Source: Stieleria mannarensis
GTDB taxonomy: Bacteria; Planctomycetota; Planctomycetia; Pirellulales; Pirellulaceae
Direction: 5' to 3'
Length of the DNA: 64,000 nt
NCBI RefSeq assembly: GCF_014154935.1
Contig: NZ_JACEHH010000020.1
Coordinates: 101,842-165,841, forward strand
Shown: positions 35,946 through 44,291 of the stretch, piece by piece
Position numbering within the stretch: position 1 is the stretch's first letter
Layout of the letters: the number at the start of each line of letters is the position of its first letter
Program-made: the position numbers and the translations under genes
Notes under the pieces: generated by a model
The model's input: only the letters and a program-made list of their open reading frames with translations
Database searches by the model: none
Told to the model about the DNA's origin: nothing

Positions 35946-36416
35946 CTAGGCCGTGGGAGGCGGCGGGGTGACCCATTTGAGCCAAAAGTCGCCGAGGGAT
36001 CGCATCGCCCGCACGAACGCATTCAGATCGACCGGCTTGGTGATGTAGCAATTGACGTTTTCGCCATAGGCTTTCAGCACATCCTGCTCATCGTCAGAGG
36101 TCGTCAGCATGATCACCGGTAGAAACTGCAACGCGTCATCGGCGCGGATTTCCTGGAGGACTTCGTGGCCATTTTTACGCGGCATGTTCAAGTCCAACAA
36201 GACGACGTCGGGCCGTGGGGCGTTGGCATATTGTCCCGAACGCCGCAGGTACGCCAGAGCTTCGACGCCATCTTCCACATGGTGTAACGATTCGGTCACA
36301 CAACCTTCACGAAGTGCTTCGATCGTCAACATCGCGTCACTGGGACTGTCCTCGACCAACAACACTTCGATCTTGCGTTTCTGGTCGATAGGACTCTCGA
36401 ATTCGGATTCGGACAT
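35946..36416 (-). CDS. Single-domain response regulator (Rcp1 type)
   Basis: 156 residues, ATG at 36416. One receiver domain: VLLVEDSPSDAML (acidic pair), phospho-acceptor Asp75 in VVLLDLNMPRKNG, VIMLTTSDDE, and the Lys in YITKPVD. The NMPRKNG form and DFWLKWV C-terminus resemble Rcp1/CheY-like regulators that partner phytochrome-type kinases. No output domain, so it likely acts by protein-protein contact or phosphotransfer. Its start is 3 bp after the stop of the histidine kinase gene, which should be its phosphodonor. Confidence 0.93.
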   Translation of the reverse strand: MSESEFESPIDQKRKIEVLLVEDSPSDAMLTIEALREGCVTESLHHVEDGVEALAYLRRSGQYANAPRPDVVLLDLNMPRKNGHEVLQEIRADDALQFLPVIMLTTSDDEQDVLKAYGENVNCYITKPVDLNAFVRAMRSLGDFWLKWVTPPPPTA

Positions 36417-36419
36417 GAA

Positions 36420-38411
36420 CTATGCCGGTGGAAGGGTGAAATAGAACGTGCTGCCGACGCCGGGTTGAGAATCGACCCAAATCCGGCCGGAATGGCGTTC
36501 GACAATCCGTTTGGCGATGGCGAGTCCCAGGCCGGTCCCAGGATAGTGGCTCCGCGCGTGAAGCCGCTGGAAAATGACGAAAATTCGCTCTTGATACTCG
36601 CGTTCAAGCCCGATGCCGTTGTCGGAAATGGAAAACAGCCAGTGGTCGCTTTCGCGCTCGTCCTGTTCCCGAACGGCTTCAATTTGAATCTCCGGTGTCT
36701 TGTCACCGCAAAACTTGATCGCGTTGCCGATCAGATTCTGAAACAGCTGGACCAATTGGTCGCGATCGCCGTTGACGGTCGGCAAGTCGCCCGATTGGAT
36801 CACCGCGTTATGCTCGTCGATCGCAACGGCCAGATTCTTCATCGCGTCATCGACGACGCCGTTGACGTCGGTCGCGACCATCTCCCGGCCGCGCGATTCC
36901 ACCCGCGAGTAATCAAGCAGGTTGTTGATCAGTTCCTGCATCCGTTTGGCGCCGTCGACCGCGTGGTGCAAAAACATTTTGACTCGGTCGTCGGCTTGGT
37001 CGGCCAGGGCCATTTCCAGCAGCTGGCAATGTCCGGCGACGGCGCGCAGCGGTTCCTGCAGGTCGTGCGAGGCGACGTAGGCGAATTGTTGCAGGTCGGT
37101 GTTGCTGCGTTCCAGCGCCTCCTTGGCCTTGGCCAGTGCCTCGGCCTGTCGCTCACGCTCGAATTCTTGCAGCTTGATTTCGGTGATGTCGCGGGCGACG
37201 CCGAACACGCCCATGATCTGGCCGTCTTCGTCGTAGAGCGGCATCTTGGTGACCAGCACCCAGCGCGGCTGGCCGCCCTCGCGGATCGGCATTTCCTCCT
37301 TGTTGACGATCGGTTCCCCCGTTTCCAAGATCCTTTGTTCGTCGGTGGCGGTTTGGGCATGCAGGTCCCCCGACCAGATCTGATCGTCCGTCTTGCCGAT
37401 CAGTTCTTCGGCGCTGTTGAACCCGGCGTCCTTGGCCATCGACTCGTTGGCGCGAATGATGCGTCCTTGTCGGTCCTTGAAGAACACGGCGTCGGGGATG
37501 GTGTTGACCAGTGAATTGATCAGGTGTTGTTCACGCCGCAGTTTCGCGTTGGCCTGTTCCAGCTGGTCCGCGTTCTCCTTGAACGCCTGGACCCGCGCCT
37601 GGTCGGCCGCGCGGCGTCGCAACGCCTTGGCCGTGCGGGCGTCCGTCTTGACCACAAACCAGAGCGCCACGCCGTAGGCCATCAGCCGCAAGAAGTGCCA
37701 GCCCCACCAGGGCAAATCCCAGAGCCTGGATTCCCGAAACATGATCGCCGCGGCGCCGAACAACCCACAATGCAGACAAAACAACAGGTCGTCTGAATTG
37801 CCGGTGGCCCGATAGGTCAACACCATCCGCGCCGTTGCGGAAAACATCAGCAGGCCGCCGAAGATGTTCATCTGCAACGCCAGCGGTGTGAACCGCCCGC
37901 CTTCGGTCATCGCGGGAACCCGGTCGCCCAACAGGATCGACCCCAGCCCCAGGATCAGTGAGACGACCAGGACGATCCAGGGCCAGGCGCGGACACGGTG
38001 TTGCCAGTGCGGTGGCAGCCACACCATCGCGAACAGCAATCCGCCGACCAACGTCGCCAACGAGTGCAGCCAGACAAAGGTTTCATCGGGAGGAACCATC
38101 CCATGCATGCCGTCCAGGATGCCCATGCCGACCAATGCCGATGCGATCCAGATGTTGTAGCTGGTGCCTGCATTCAGCCGTTCCAGTGACAATAGCATCC
38201 AGGCCACGCCCATCGCCACGATCGCCCCGGCCATCTCCACGGTCGAATGGAATGGCGTTTGCGCCCACCGCAACTCCGCGAACCACCACCGTGCCGCAAA
38301 CAGCGAAAACATGTGCACGGCCAGGCTGGCGATCAAGATGATCCACAGCGTCCCGACCAGTTCGGCCGTCTGGGGGGCTGGATCGACCGAGCCGCTGCGG
38401 GGACCGCTCAT
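36420..38411 (-). CDS. Membrane sensor histidine kinase with PAS domain
   Basis: 663 residues, ATG at 38411. The first ~260 residues contain about seven hydrophobic helices (a MASE-like integral sensor; LDGMHGMV and VWLHSLATLVGGLLF are notable His-containing segments). A coiled-coil leads to a PAS domain at ~305-420 (TIPDAVFFKDRQGRIIRAN). HisKA has YVASHDLQEPLRAVAGH with phospho-His near 448, and the HATPase has an N box (QNLIGNAIKF), G1 (ISDNGIGL) and G2 (GTGLGLAIAKRIVERHSG). The motif set resembles phytochrome-related kinases that pair with Rcp1-type regulators, as here. Stimulus unknown; the PAS domain and membrane histidines could sense light, redox state or a ligand. Confidence 0.92.
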   Translation of the reverse strand: MSGPRSGSVDPAPQTAELVGTLWIILIASLAVHMFSLFAARWWFAELRWAQTPFHSTVEMAGAIVAMGVAWMLLSLERLNAGTSYNIWIASALVGMGILDGMHGMVPPDETFVWLHSLATLVGGLLFAMVWLPPHWQHRVRAWPWIVLVVSLILGLGSILLGDRVPAMTEGGRFTPLALQMNIFGGLLMFSATARMVLTYRATGNSDDLLFCLHCGLFGAAAIMFRESRLWDLPWWGWHFLRLMAYGVALWFVVKTDARTAKALRRRAADQARVQAFKENADQLEQANAKLRREQHLINSLVNTIPDAVFFKDRQGRIIRANESMAKDAGFNSAEELIGKTDDQIWSGDLHAQTATDEQRILETGEPIVNKEEMPIREGGQPRWVLVTKMPLYDEDGQIMGVFGVARDITEIKLQEFERERQAEALAKAKEALERSNTDLQQFAYVASHDLQEPLRAVAGHCQLLEMALADQADDRVKMFLHHAVDGAKRMQELINNLLDYSRVESRGREMVATDVNGVVDDAMKNLAVAIDEHNAVIQSGDLPTVNGDRDQLVQLFQNLIGNAIKFCGDKTPEIQIEAVREQDERESDHWLFSISDNGIGLEREYQERIFVIFQRLHARSHYPGTGLGLAIAKRIVERHSGRIWVDSQPGVGSTFYFTLPPA

Positions 38412-38807
38412 GATGGAGGCAACCGGGGAGTGGGACGTGGACCTTATGAGTCATCCTTACACCCCCTGATTGTACCCTCTCGCCAAGTCGCCGTCGGTCC
38501 GACCTGCCCACGCGACCCAAGACCGCGCGATTCAAAACACATCCCTCTCATTCTACCATCCCTCTGACGTACGACATCCCTGCACGGGCCGCTCGCTCAC
38601 CGGCCTGTTGATTTAGTCGAAATGAAACAGCTAACGATTAGCCGATGGGCGCTAGCCCCGGTTTTGCGGCGGCGAGAACCGCGGCTAGTGCCGTGCGGCT
38701 GATTAGATCAACAGGCCGTCACGCTTCCCGCTGGCATTTCTCCCCCATCGTTTTGCCCCGTATCATTCTGCCACCTCTTCCACCACTCCCATGTAAGTTC
38801 CCTGCCA
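38412..38807. other. 396-bp spacer containing a MITE-like element
   Basis: Upstream region of the kinase gene, then the MITE-like insertion at 38601-38718 inside a larger repeat whose flanks (CACGGGCCGCTCGCT and CGCTTCCCGCTGGCATTT) recur elsewhere, then ATCGTTTTGCC / ATCATTCTGCC motifs to 38772. No gene. Confidence 0.7.
38601..38718. mobile_element. MITE-like element, 118 bp, with target duplication
   Basis: Terminal inverted repeats CGGCCTGTTGAT and ATCAACAGGCCG are perfect over 12 bp. Direct repeats TCAC flank the element (38597-38600, 38719-38722). The interior is also self-complementary (GCTAGCCCCGGTT against AACCGCGGCTAG). No coding capacity. The joined flanks reproduce a sequence present without the insertion at 42343-42375 and 49137-49169. 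Confidence 0.8.
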
Positions 38808-39665
38808 CTACGGAGCCAGTTGCATCACAAACCAGTCCACCATCGATTCGGTCGACCGCCGCGCGTCTTCCCCTTGAAAACCGTGGCCGGCGCCCGCCAC
38901 TTCGATCAAGCGGCTGGTCACGTCGGCTTTCTCGAACGCGGCCTGGATGTTGCGACTGTGCTGGATCGGGACCAAGTCGTCTTGGTCGCCGGCGATCAAC
39001 AGCGTCGGCGGATCATCGGGAGTGACATGGACCAGCGGTGACGCGGACGCCGCGTTTTCCAGGTCCAGGTCCAAGGCGGGGAAGCGGTTGTAGGCCTGCA
39101 GCCGATCCGGCGCGTCCTTGACCATGATCCGCAAATCGGTCGGCGCGACGAAAGCGACGACCGCGGCGACGCGATCGGAGACCCGGTCCAGCGGATCCTT
39201 CGCGGTCGGATCCCCTTCCTCGGACGCCGTGCCCAGCATCAACGACAAATGCCCACCGGCACTGTAGCCATACACGCCCAGCCGGTCGGCATCGATCTGG
39301 AATCGGTCCGCGTGGGCACGCACGAAACGAACGCTGCGGCGCACATCCGCGATCGCTTCGGGGATCGAGAACTTGGGGCTGCTGCCGTGGCGAACGGCAA
39401 ACACCGTGAACCCCTTGTCGGTCAGCGGTTTGAAACGCTGCTGTTGTTGTTCCGGCGGCCGCCAGCTGGAATACCACCCACCGCTGACCATGAACAGGAC
39501 GCCCGCCCCGTTGGCATTTTCGGTCGGAGTGAACACGTCCATCGTCAGCGCCATCCCCGACTTGTGGCCATAGACCACATCGGGCGTGATCGTGACTTCG
39601 CCGCACACCGCTGATCTGGTCAATAAGCAAACCGCCATTCCAAGCACCAACCACGACTGTCGCAT
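38808..39665 (-). CDS. Secreted alpha/beta hydrolase (BD-FAE-like esterase)
   Basis: 285 residues, ATG at 39665. Signal peptide LVLGMAVCLLTRSAVCG. Alpha/beta hydrolase fold: VSGGWYSSW near the oxyanion region, the nucleophile elbow GYSAGG, the acid in DQDDLVP, and the catalytic His in GAGHGFQG. Closest in appearance to acyl-ester hydrolases of the BD-FAE/acetyl-xylan-esterase type, which remove acyl groups from polysaccharides; substrate unproven. It fits the sulfatase-rich setting. Isolated between repeat-containing spacers. Confidence 0.88.
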   Translation of the reverse strand: MRQSWLVLGMAVCLLTRSAVCGEVTITPDVVYGHKSGMALTMDVFTPTENANGAGVLFMVSGGWYSSWRPPEQQQQRFKPLTDKGFTVFAVRHGSSPKFSIPEAIADVRRSVRFVRAHADRFQIDADRLGVYGYSAGGHLSLMLGTASEEGDPTAKDPLDRVSDRVAAVVAFVAPTDLRIMVKDAPDRLQAYNRFPALDLDLENAASASPLVHVTPDDPPTLLIAGDQDDLVPIQHSRNIQAAFEKADVTSRLIEVAGAGHGFQGEDARRSTESMVDWFVMQLAP

Positions 39666-40061
39666 CGGAGGGTCATCCCGTAAGAGTCAACAAAACACCG
39701 GCGGACTCGTACCAACCGGCCGGCTTCAATGGAACGAAGACCATTGTAATGTGCAAGCACGATCCGATGTCCGCAGCGAAGGGCCTTACAAGGCTCGAAG
39801 GGCATCCAAGGCCCGCCGCTAGCGCCGTCGGCTCATAAAGGAGGGGCTATTGGGCGTGAGCCTACGGCCCTGGTGTGGTTTCGTTGTCTAACAAGGCCCG
39901 TTCGTTCGCGGCTGATCTGATGACTGATCGGGGTTCATCAATAGGCCGGATGCGTCCCGCTGGGGTTGCTCATGGATCGTTTTGCCGCGAACCATTGGCA
40001 TTGGAATCGGCGATTCTGAGAATCTTGAGGGGAGCAGTTGAGGACAACGGCTCTACACTTG
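39666..40061. other. 396-bp spacer with a degenerate MITE-like copy
   Basis: A partial relative of the MITE family lies at ~39890-39975: a right end (CATCAATAGGCCGGATGCGT) followed by CCCGCTGG and ATCGTTTTGCC motifs. The rest shows no gene. Confidence 0.45.
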
Positions 40062-40466
40062 TTAGTGGTCGCCGATGCTGAGGTCCAGGCCGTGGGCTTC
40101 GTAGACCAGGTCGGCCTCTCGGGCTTGGTGGTGCTTGAGCGAGGTCAACAACCAGGTGACGCGCTGGCGGATATCGGCATAGTCGATTGATTCGCCTTCG
40201 CCCTCGCAGCGCAAGTGCTCGATCGTCGCCTCGCAACGCCGAACCATCTCGTCAAATTCCTGCTGCAGCCGATCCACGCGGTGATAGTATTTACCGCCCT
40301 TGACCTTCAACTCCGCGATCAAACCGCCCGCCGACTCCCCACGCTCACTCGCCTCGCCCATCGAGGCCCGCAACAACGTCAGCGCCCGGTACACGCTGTC
40401 CCTCCAATCCGACTCACGCCCCGGCGCCGGCGCTGTCAAACAGGCCTCCGCCCGATGACTGGCCAT
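40062..40466 (-). CDS. Small helical protein, possibly hemerythrin-like, function unknown
   Basis: 134 residues from the ATG at 40466; the open frame extends to 40568 but those codons precede any plausible start context. Predicted all-helical, with conserved-looking His and Glu near the end (LKHHQAREADLVYEAHGLDL, then SIGDH) that recall hemerythrin-like or signalling bundles. No signal peptide. Divergent from the sigma-54 activator at 40914. Assignment beyond a real protein is weak. Confidence 0.55.
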   Translation of the reverse strand: MASHRAEACLTAPAPGRESDWRDSVYRALTLLRASMGEASERGESAGGLIAELKVKGGKYYHRVDRLQQEFDEMVRRCEATIEHLRCEGEGESIDYADIRQRVTWLLTSLKHHQAREADLVYEAHGLDLSIGDH

Positions 40467-40913
40467 TAAAATCCGCACCCGCTCGCTGCGTCCCTCTTCA
40501 AGCGACCTTTCTTGCAATGCCGGAAACCGATGGTTGGAAGGGCGTTTTGTCCCGTTTGATTTGGACATGGTTCGATTGGCGTGTGGAAGGGCTGGATGAC
40601 GGTCCCCGAAATACAGCGACCGGGAGTCGCCTCAAGATGCGACACCAACGTTCGCTTGGAATTTGTGGCGACGACCCGGAAGGAACGTCGTACTTTGGGA
40701 GGCAACTTCTATGCCGATTCCACGCGAGGACTCCGGCGGGAAAAATCGATGCTTGCTGCGCCGGCAAATCACGTCAAATTGGCGACACGGCTTTCGGCCG
40801 ACCTGACAAAATGTCCGGCGAACTGGCGGCCGGGTGCCGGCGTAGCAACGTTGGCGGATGATCCCGCCAGTGCCGATGGCCCCTCCCCAAGGAAGTCCCT
40901 GTCACGCCCCACC
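40467..40913. other. 447-bp divergent spacer
   Basis: Contains a family D palindrome at 40668-40692 (CGACGACCCGGAAGGAACGT) and otherwise no recognisable gene or operator. The frame of the sigma-54 activator is open through part of it but lacks family sequence. Confidence 0.5.
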
Positions 40914-42269
40914 ATGACTGAATCACGAGCCTGGAAAATCCTGATCGTCGATGATGACCCCGGCAGCCGCGACTCGATGGCCCAGTGGCTCGGCCGCCGC
41001 GGCTACAACCCGGTCGCGGTCCCCGACGGCGAGTCGGCCGCGGAGTTGATCGGTGAGGGCGTGGCGGTGATCATCACCGATTTGAGGATGTCCAAGACGG
41101 ATGGGCTGGAGCTGCTGGAGATCGCCAAGAAGCGGGCGCCGCACGCGATCGTGATTGTCGTTTCGGGTGTCGAAAGCGTTGACGCGGCCGTCGCGGCATT
41201 GAAAGCCGGCGCCGATGACTTCATCCCCAAGCCGGTGAATCTGAACGAGCTGACCGAGAGGATCGAATCCTCGCTCCGCCGCCGTGCGATGGCCGAACAA
41301 ATCGCGGCCCTGCAGTCCCAACTGACCAAGCAACGCGGTCTGGACAACATGATCGGGACCAGCGCCAGTATCCGCGCCCTGTTCGAAAAAATCCGCCTGG
41401 TCGCCGACACCAGGAGCACGGTGTTGATCACCGGCGAGAGCGGCACGGGCAAGGAACTGGTCGCGCGCTCGATCCATCGACTCAGCCGTCGCGCCGACAA
41501 GCCGCTGATCCCGGTCAACTGTGCCGCGTTGCCGGAATCATTGGTCGAAAGCGAGTTGTTCGGTCACAAAAAAGGTGCCTTCACCGGTGCCACCTCCGAC
41601 CGCAAGGGACTGTTCGAAACCGCCGCCGGCGGCACGCTGTTCATCGACGAAATCGGCGAACTGGACCTCGCGCTGCAGGCGAAGCTGTTGCGGGCGCTAG
41701 AGAACCGCACGGTGATGCCGATCGGCGGGTCCAAGGAGATCGACGTCGATGTGCGGCTGGTCGCCGCAACTAACCGTGAACTGCTGCAACAGGTCCAAGC
41801 CAAGGAGTTCCGCGAGGACCTGTATTTCCGACTCAAGGTGGTCGAATTGACGCTGCCCCCGCTGCGCGAGCGCAAGGACGACATTCCGCTGTTGATCCGG
41901 CACTTTATCGACCAGCTCTCCGCCGAAAACGAGCGCCCGGTGCGCGACATTTCCGCCGCGGCGCTCGAGGCGATGAAGGCGTACAAGTGGCCCGGCAACG
42001 TCCGCGAACTGCGCAACACGCTCGAGGGCATCATCGTGTTGACGCTGGATGAAATCATCGATGAAAAACACCTGCCGCCCCACATCGTCGGCGCCGAGTC
42101 GGCGCAGGCGATCATCCAACCCGGCATGACGCTGGCCGAAATCGAACGCGAAGCGATCCGAAGAACCCTGGAACACACCGGCGGCCACCGCACCCAATCC
42201 GCCGAGCTGCTGGGGATCAGCGTGCGGACCTTGCAACGCAAGCTGAAAGAGTACGAACTGGAAGCGTAG
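40914..42269 (+). CDS. Sigma-54-dependent response regulator (NtrC family)
   Basis: 451 residues from the ATG at 40914, where the receiver domain begins. REC at ~6-120: [11 protein letters not shown], phospho-acceptor Asp in [12 protein letters not shown] (Ser instead of the usual Pro), FIPKPVN. The AAA+ domain at ~140-370 has Walker A GESGTGKE, the sigma-54 contact loop GAFTGAT, Walker [13 protein letters not shown], and the arginine-finger region. A Fis-type helix-turn-helix is at the end ([15 protein letters not shown]). It activates sigma-54 promoters on phosphorylation; no cognate kinase adjoins. The TAG stop lies in a family A-like repeat sequence (CGTAGCGGAGGCTGCC). Confidence 0.95.
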   Translation: MTESRAWKILIVDDDPGSRDSMAQWLGRRGYNPVAVPDGESAAELIGEGVAVIITDLRMSKTDGLELLEIAKKRAPHAIVIVVSGVESVDAAVAALKAGADDFIPKPVNLNELTERIESSLRRRAMAEQIAALQSQLTKQRGLDNMIGTSASIRALFEKIRLVADTRSTVLITGESGTGKELVARSIHRLSRRADKPLIPVNCAALPESLVESELFGHKKGAFTGATSDRKGLFETAAGGTLFIDEIGELDLALQAKLLRALENRTVMPIGGSKEIDVDVRLVAATNRELLQQVQAKEFREDLYFRLKVVELTLPPLRERKDDIPLLIRHFIDQLSAENERPVRDISAAALEAMKAYKWPGNVRELRNTLEGIIVLTLDEIIDEKHLPPHIVGAESAQAIIQPGMTLAEIEREAIRRTLEHTGGHRTQSAELLGISVRTLQRKLKEYELEA

Positions 42270-42295
42270 CGGAGGCTGCCAGCGGGAGGCGGGGT

Positions 42296-42453
42296 GGCAA
42301 AACGATGGTGGCAAAACGATGGAAGGCGGAATGAGGGGGCGAAATGCCAGCGGGAAGCGTAAGCGAGCGGCCCGTGTGAGGATGACGGTAGAGAAGAGGC
42401 AGAATGACGGGGGGCAGAATGATGGGAGATGGGTTAATTGGAACATGCATCAT
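42296..42453. repeat. Family I repeat, copy 1 (contains an unfilled MITE target)
   Basis: Starts GGCAAAACGATGG, repeated; runs through ATGCCAGCGGGAAGCGTAAG and GAGGCAGAATGA to TTAATTGGAACATGCATCAT. Nearly the same order of words is found at 49073-49303. Bases 42343-42375 match, reversed, the joined flanks of the 38601 insertion. Confidence 0.9.
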
Positions 42454-42550
42454 CGGGACGACGATGCCTGAGCGAGCTTGCGTCGTTTGACTGCATCATC
42501 ATTCTGCCTCCTCGCATGTTCCCAGCGTTCGCGCGCGATGCTCGCAGACT

Positions 42551-42666
42551 GGCCTGTTGATTGAATCGTATTCGATGAAAGAACCGGACAGCAGGAACCC
42601 GAATCGCGAGCGAGCGGATCTGCCCCGCCCCTTGCTAAGTGCTACGGGCTAATCAATCAACAGGCC
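42551..42666. mobile_element. MITE-like element, second copy
   Basis: Perfect 12-bp terminal inverted repeats GGCCTGTTGATT and AATCAACAGGCC, spaced to give the same 116-bp core length as the copy at 38602-38717. The interior differs. The right flank (GTGACGCTTCCCGCTAGCA) matches the right flank of the first copy; the left flank does not, and no target duplication is evident. Confidence 0.75.
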
Positions 42667-42719
42667 GTGACGCTTCCCGCTAGCAGGGGACGCCGGACAT
42701 GTGGCGCGCGATCGTGGGC

Positions 42720-42833
42720 CTATGGTTTTTGGAAGAACGCCATGTAGGTGACCAGGGCGACCAGCCCCAACGCGGCGACCACGCCGCCGGACAACAACGT
42801 CAGTGACAACAGGTTTTCAGGCCAATCAGGCAT
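42720..42833 (-). CDS. 37-residue single-span membrane protein
   Basis: ATG at 42833 with GGAGG about 8 bases upstream. The product is a short acidic N-terminus, one transmembrane helix (LTLLSGGVVAALGLVALVTY) and a short tail MAFFQKP. It overlaps the 3' end of the 91-residue gene by 8 bp, so it is translationally coupled. Size and topology recall small subunits of membrane complexes such as KdpF or CcoQ, but no such complex adjoins. Previously undescribed as far as I can tell. Confidence 0.6.
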   Translation of the reverse strand: MPDWPENLLSLTLLSGGVVAALGLVALVTYMAFFQKP

Positions 42834-43101
42834 GGGAGACCTCCAGGCGGTGTTCGGATTCGAGGTACGCGGGTTTGAGGTACGCGGGGTCGCTCGCGCC
42901 CTCGCCACAGGAGAACGCTTGGGCGCCAAAGCGTGCAAACAATTCGTCGAGCGCCGCGTCCAGTCGTGACGCGTCGCTGAAGACGATTTGCCGTCCGATC
43001 ATGGATCCGCCCAACCGGGCCACACAGCGAGCGACATCGAGTTCATCAAAACGCGACGGATCGATGCCCACCAGTTCCAATACGGCAGGGATACCCTTCA
43101 C
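42826..43101 (-). CDS. 91-residue protein of unknown function
   Basis: GTG start at 43101 with a strong GGAGGAG 8 bases upstream, which decides the start. Sequence KGIPAVLELVGIDPSRFDEL, then VARCVARLGGSMIGRQIVF; no signal peptide, one Cys in each half. Near the C-terminus a short direct duplication occurs in the DNA (GAGGTACGCGGG twice), giving AYLKPAYLESE. The coupled 37-residue membrane gene follows. I do not recognise a family. Confidence 0.6.
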   Translation of the reverse strand: MKGIPAVLELVGIDPSRFDELDVARCVARLGGSMIGRQIVFSDASRLDAALDELFARFGAQAFSCGEGASDPAYLKPAYLESEHRLEVSHA

Positions 43102-43516
43102 GATTGATTCTCCTCCAACAAACTTGCATCAGATGGGTGAGAGTCGAAGACGCAGACTTTGACCCTGTTGCAATCGTTGTGCCGATCGTCGCGTCCGGCC
43201 TCCCCGCGCTGCTCGGCCCAGGACGCATCGAGTGAAGAGATGGAACCATTAACCAAGTAAGTCACTCTCCCCGGCAGGAGACCTGCGATTTTTGAAAGAA
43301 ACCCTCCTGGCAGGAGGGGTTTCTTCTTGCTTCACCGCGTCAAGTTGTCGGTCGATCACGACAGTTTGTCGCCTGTGACGGGGCGTGCCGACGGCGACGA
43401 GCATCGCATTTGCGTGTGACGAGCGAATTGCACGATTGGCACGACGCTTGCCATGCGATCGGTCCTGCAACCGCATTGCCCCCCTTTCCCCTACCCAGCA
43501 ACGAGGAAACGACTCC
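43102..43516. other. 415-bp divergent spacer with a hairpin
   Basis: Promoter region for the small-gene pair and, on the other strand, the ABC operon; it includes the hairpin at 43295-43328. No gene is accepted here. Confidence 0.5.
43295..43328. terminator. Stable hairpin, terminator- or attenuator-like
   Basis: AAGAAACCCTCCT pairs with AGGAGGGGTTTCTT across a 3-base loop with one bulge. An upstream GCAGGAG (near 43275) could compete for the CTCCTG arm. The T-rich tail is weak on the plus strand. It lies 189 bp before the ABC operon. Confidence 0.5.
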
Positions 43517-44257
43517 ATGGCGGACGCACCGACGGATCTCCCTTGGATGATCCACGCCGACGGTTTGTGCAAGTACTATGGCGAGTTTGCCGCGGCGGAG
43601 GACATCTCATTGCAGGTCCCCCGCGGCCAGGTTTGCGCCTTCCTGGGCCCCAACGGGGCCGGCAAGTCGACGACGATGAAGATGCTGACGGGGTTTTTGT
43701 CGCCCGACGCGGGGACGGCAAAAATCGCCGGTCACGACGTGCACCAAGATCGGATCGAAGCAGCCCAGCGATTGGGTTACCTGCCCGAAAACGGTCCGCT
43801 GTATTCCGAGATGACGCCCCACGGGTTCCTCCGTTACGTCGGCCAGGCGCGGATGTTGTCGCCCGACCGCTTGCAAGAACGACTCGGCTGGGTCCGCCGC
43901 CAATGTTCGCTCGACGACGTCTGGGGGAAAGCGATCGGAAAACTCTCTCGCGGCTATCGTCAGCGTGTCGGGATGGCGCAAGCCTTGTTGCATGACCCCG
44001 ACGTATTGATCTTGGACGAACCGACCAGCGGGTTGGATCCCAACCAGGTGCACGGCGTCCGCGAGCTGATCGGCGAGTTGGGAGAGACCAAGACGGTGCT
44101 GTTGTCCACCCACATCTTGCAAGAAGTCCACGCCGTTTGCAGCCGCGTGGTGATGATCAACGAGGGGCGGTTGGTGTTCGACGGACCGACTGACCAACTC
44201 GGCGAGCACAGTGATGCGATGGAAGAAAAGTTCCGTGAATTGACCGTCGCCGCCTAA
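43517..44257 (+). CDS. ABC transporter ATP-binding protein, GldA-like
   Basis: 246 residues from the ATG at 43517 with GAGGAAA upstream. Walker A GPNGAGKST, Q-loop region LGYLPENGPLY, signature LSRGYRQRVG (variant of LSGGQ), Walker B VLILDEPTSGLD, H-loop STHILQE. Closest to the GldA/NatA-type importers/exporters paired with GldF permeases. Role: energises the downstream permease. First gene of a three-gene operon (35 bp to the next start). Cytoplasmic face of the inner membrane. Confidence 0.93.
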   Translation: MADAPTDLPWMIHADGLCKYYGEFAAAEDISLQVPRGQVCAFLGPNGAGKSTTMKMLTGFLSPDAGTAKIAGHDVHQDRIEAAQRLGYLPENGPLYSEMTPHGFLRYVGQARMLSPDRLQERLGWVRRQCSLDDVWGKAIGKLSRGYRQRVGMAQALLHDPDVLILDEPTSGLDPNQVHGVRELIGELGETKTVLLSTHILQEVHAVCSRVVMINEGRLVFDGPTDQLGEHSDAMEEKFRELTVAA

Positions 44258-44291
44258 CCTCCAAAAGAAGCGAATCGATTGAGAACCGACC

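Larger units (their letters stand above)
42270..42719. other. 450-bp repeat-filled spacer
   Basis: Entirely repeat sequence: the first copy of the 158-bp family I repeat (42296-42453), then a second MITE-like element (42551-42666). No gene. Confidence 0.75.

Noticed and set aside
43295..43328. Riboswitch controlling the ABC operon
   Set aside because: There is a hairpin and a possible competing pairing, but no known riboswitch core; it is listed only as a terminator- or attenuator-like structure.
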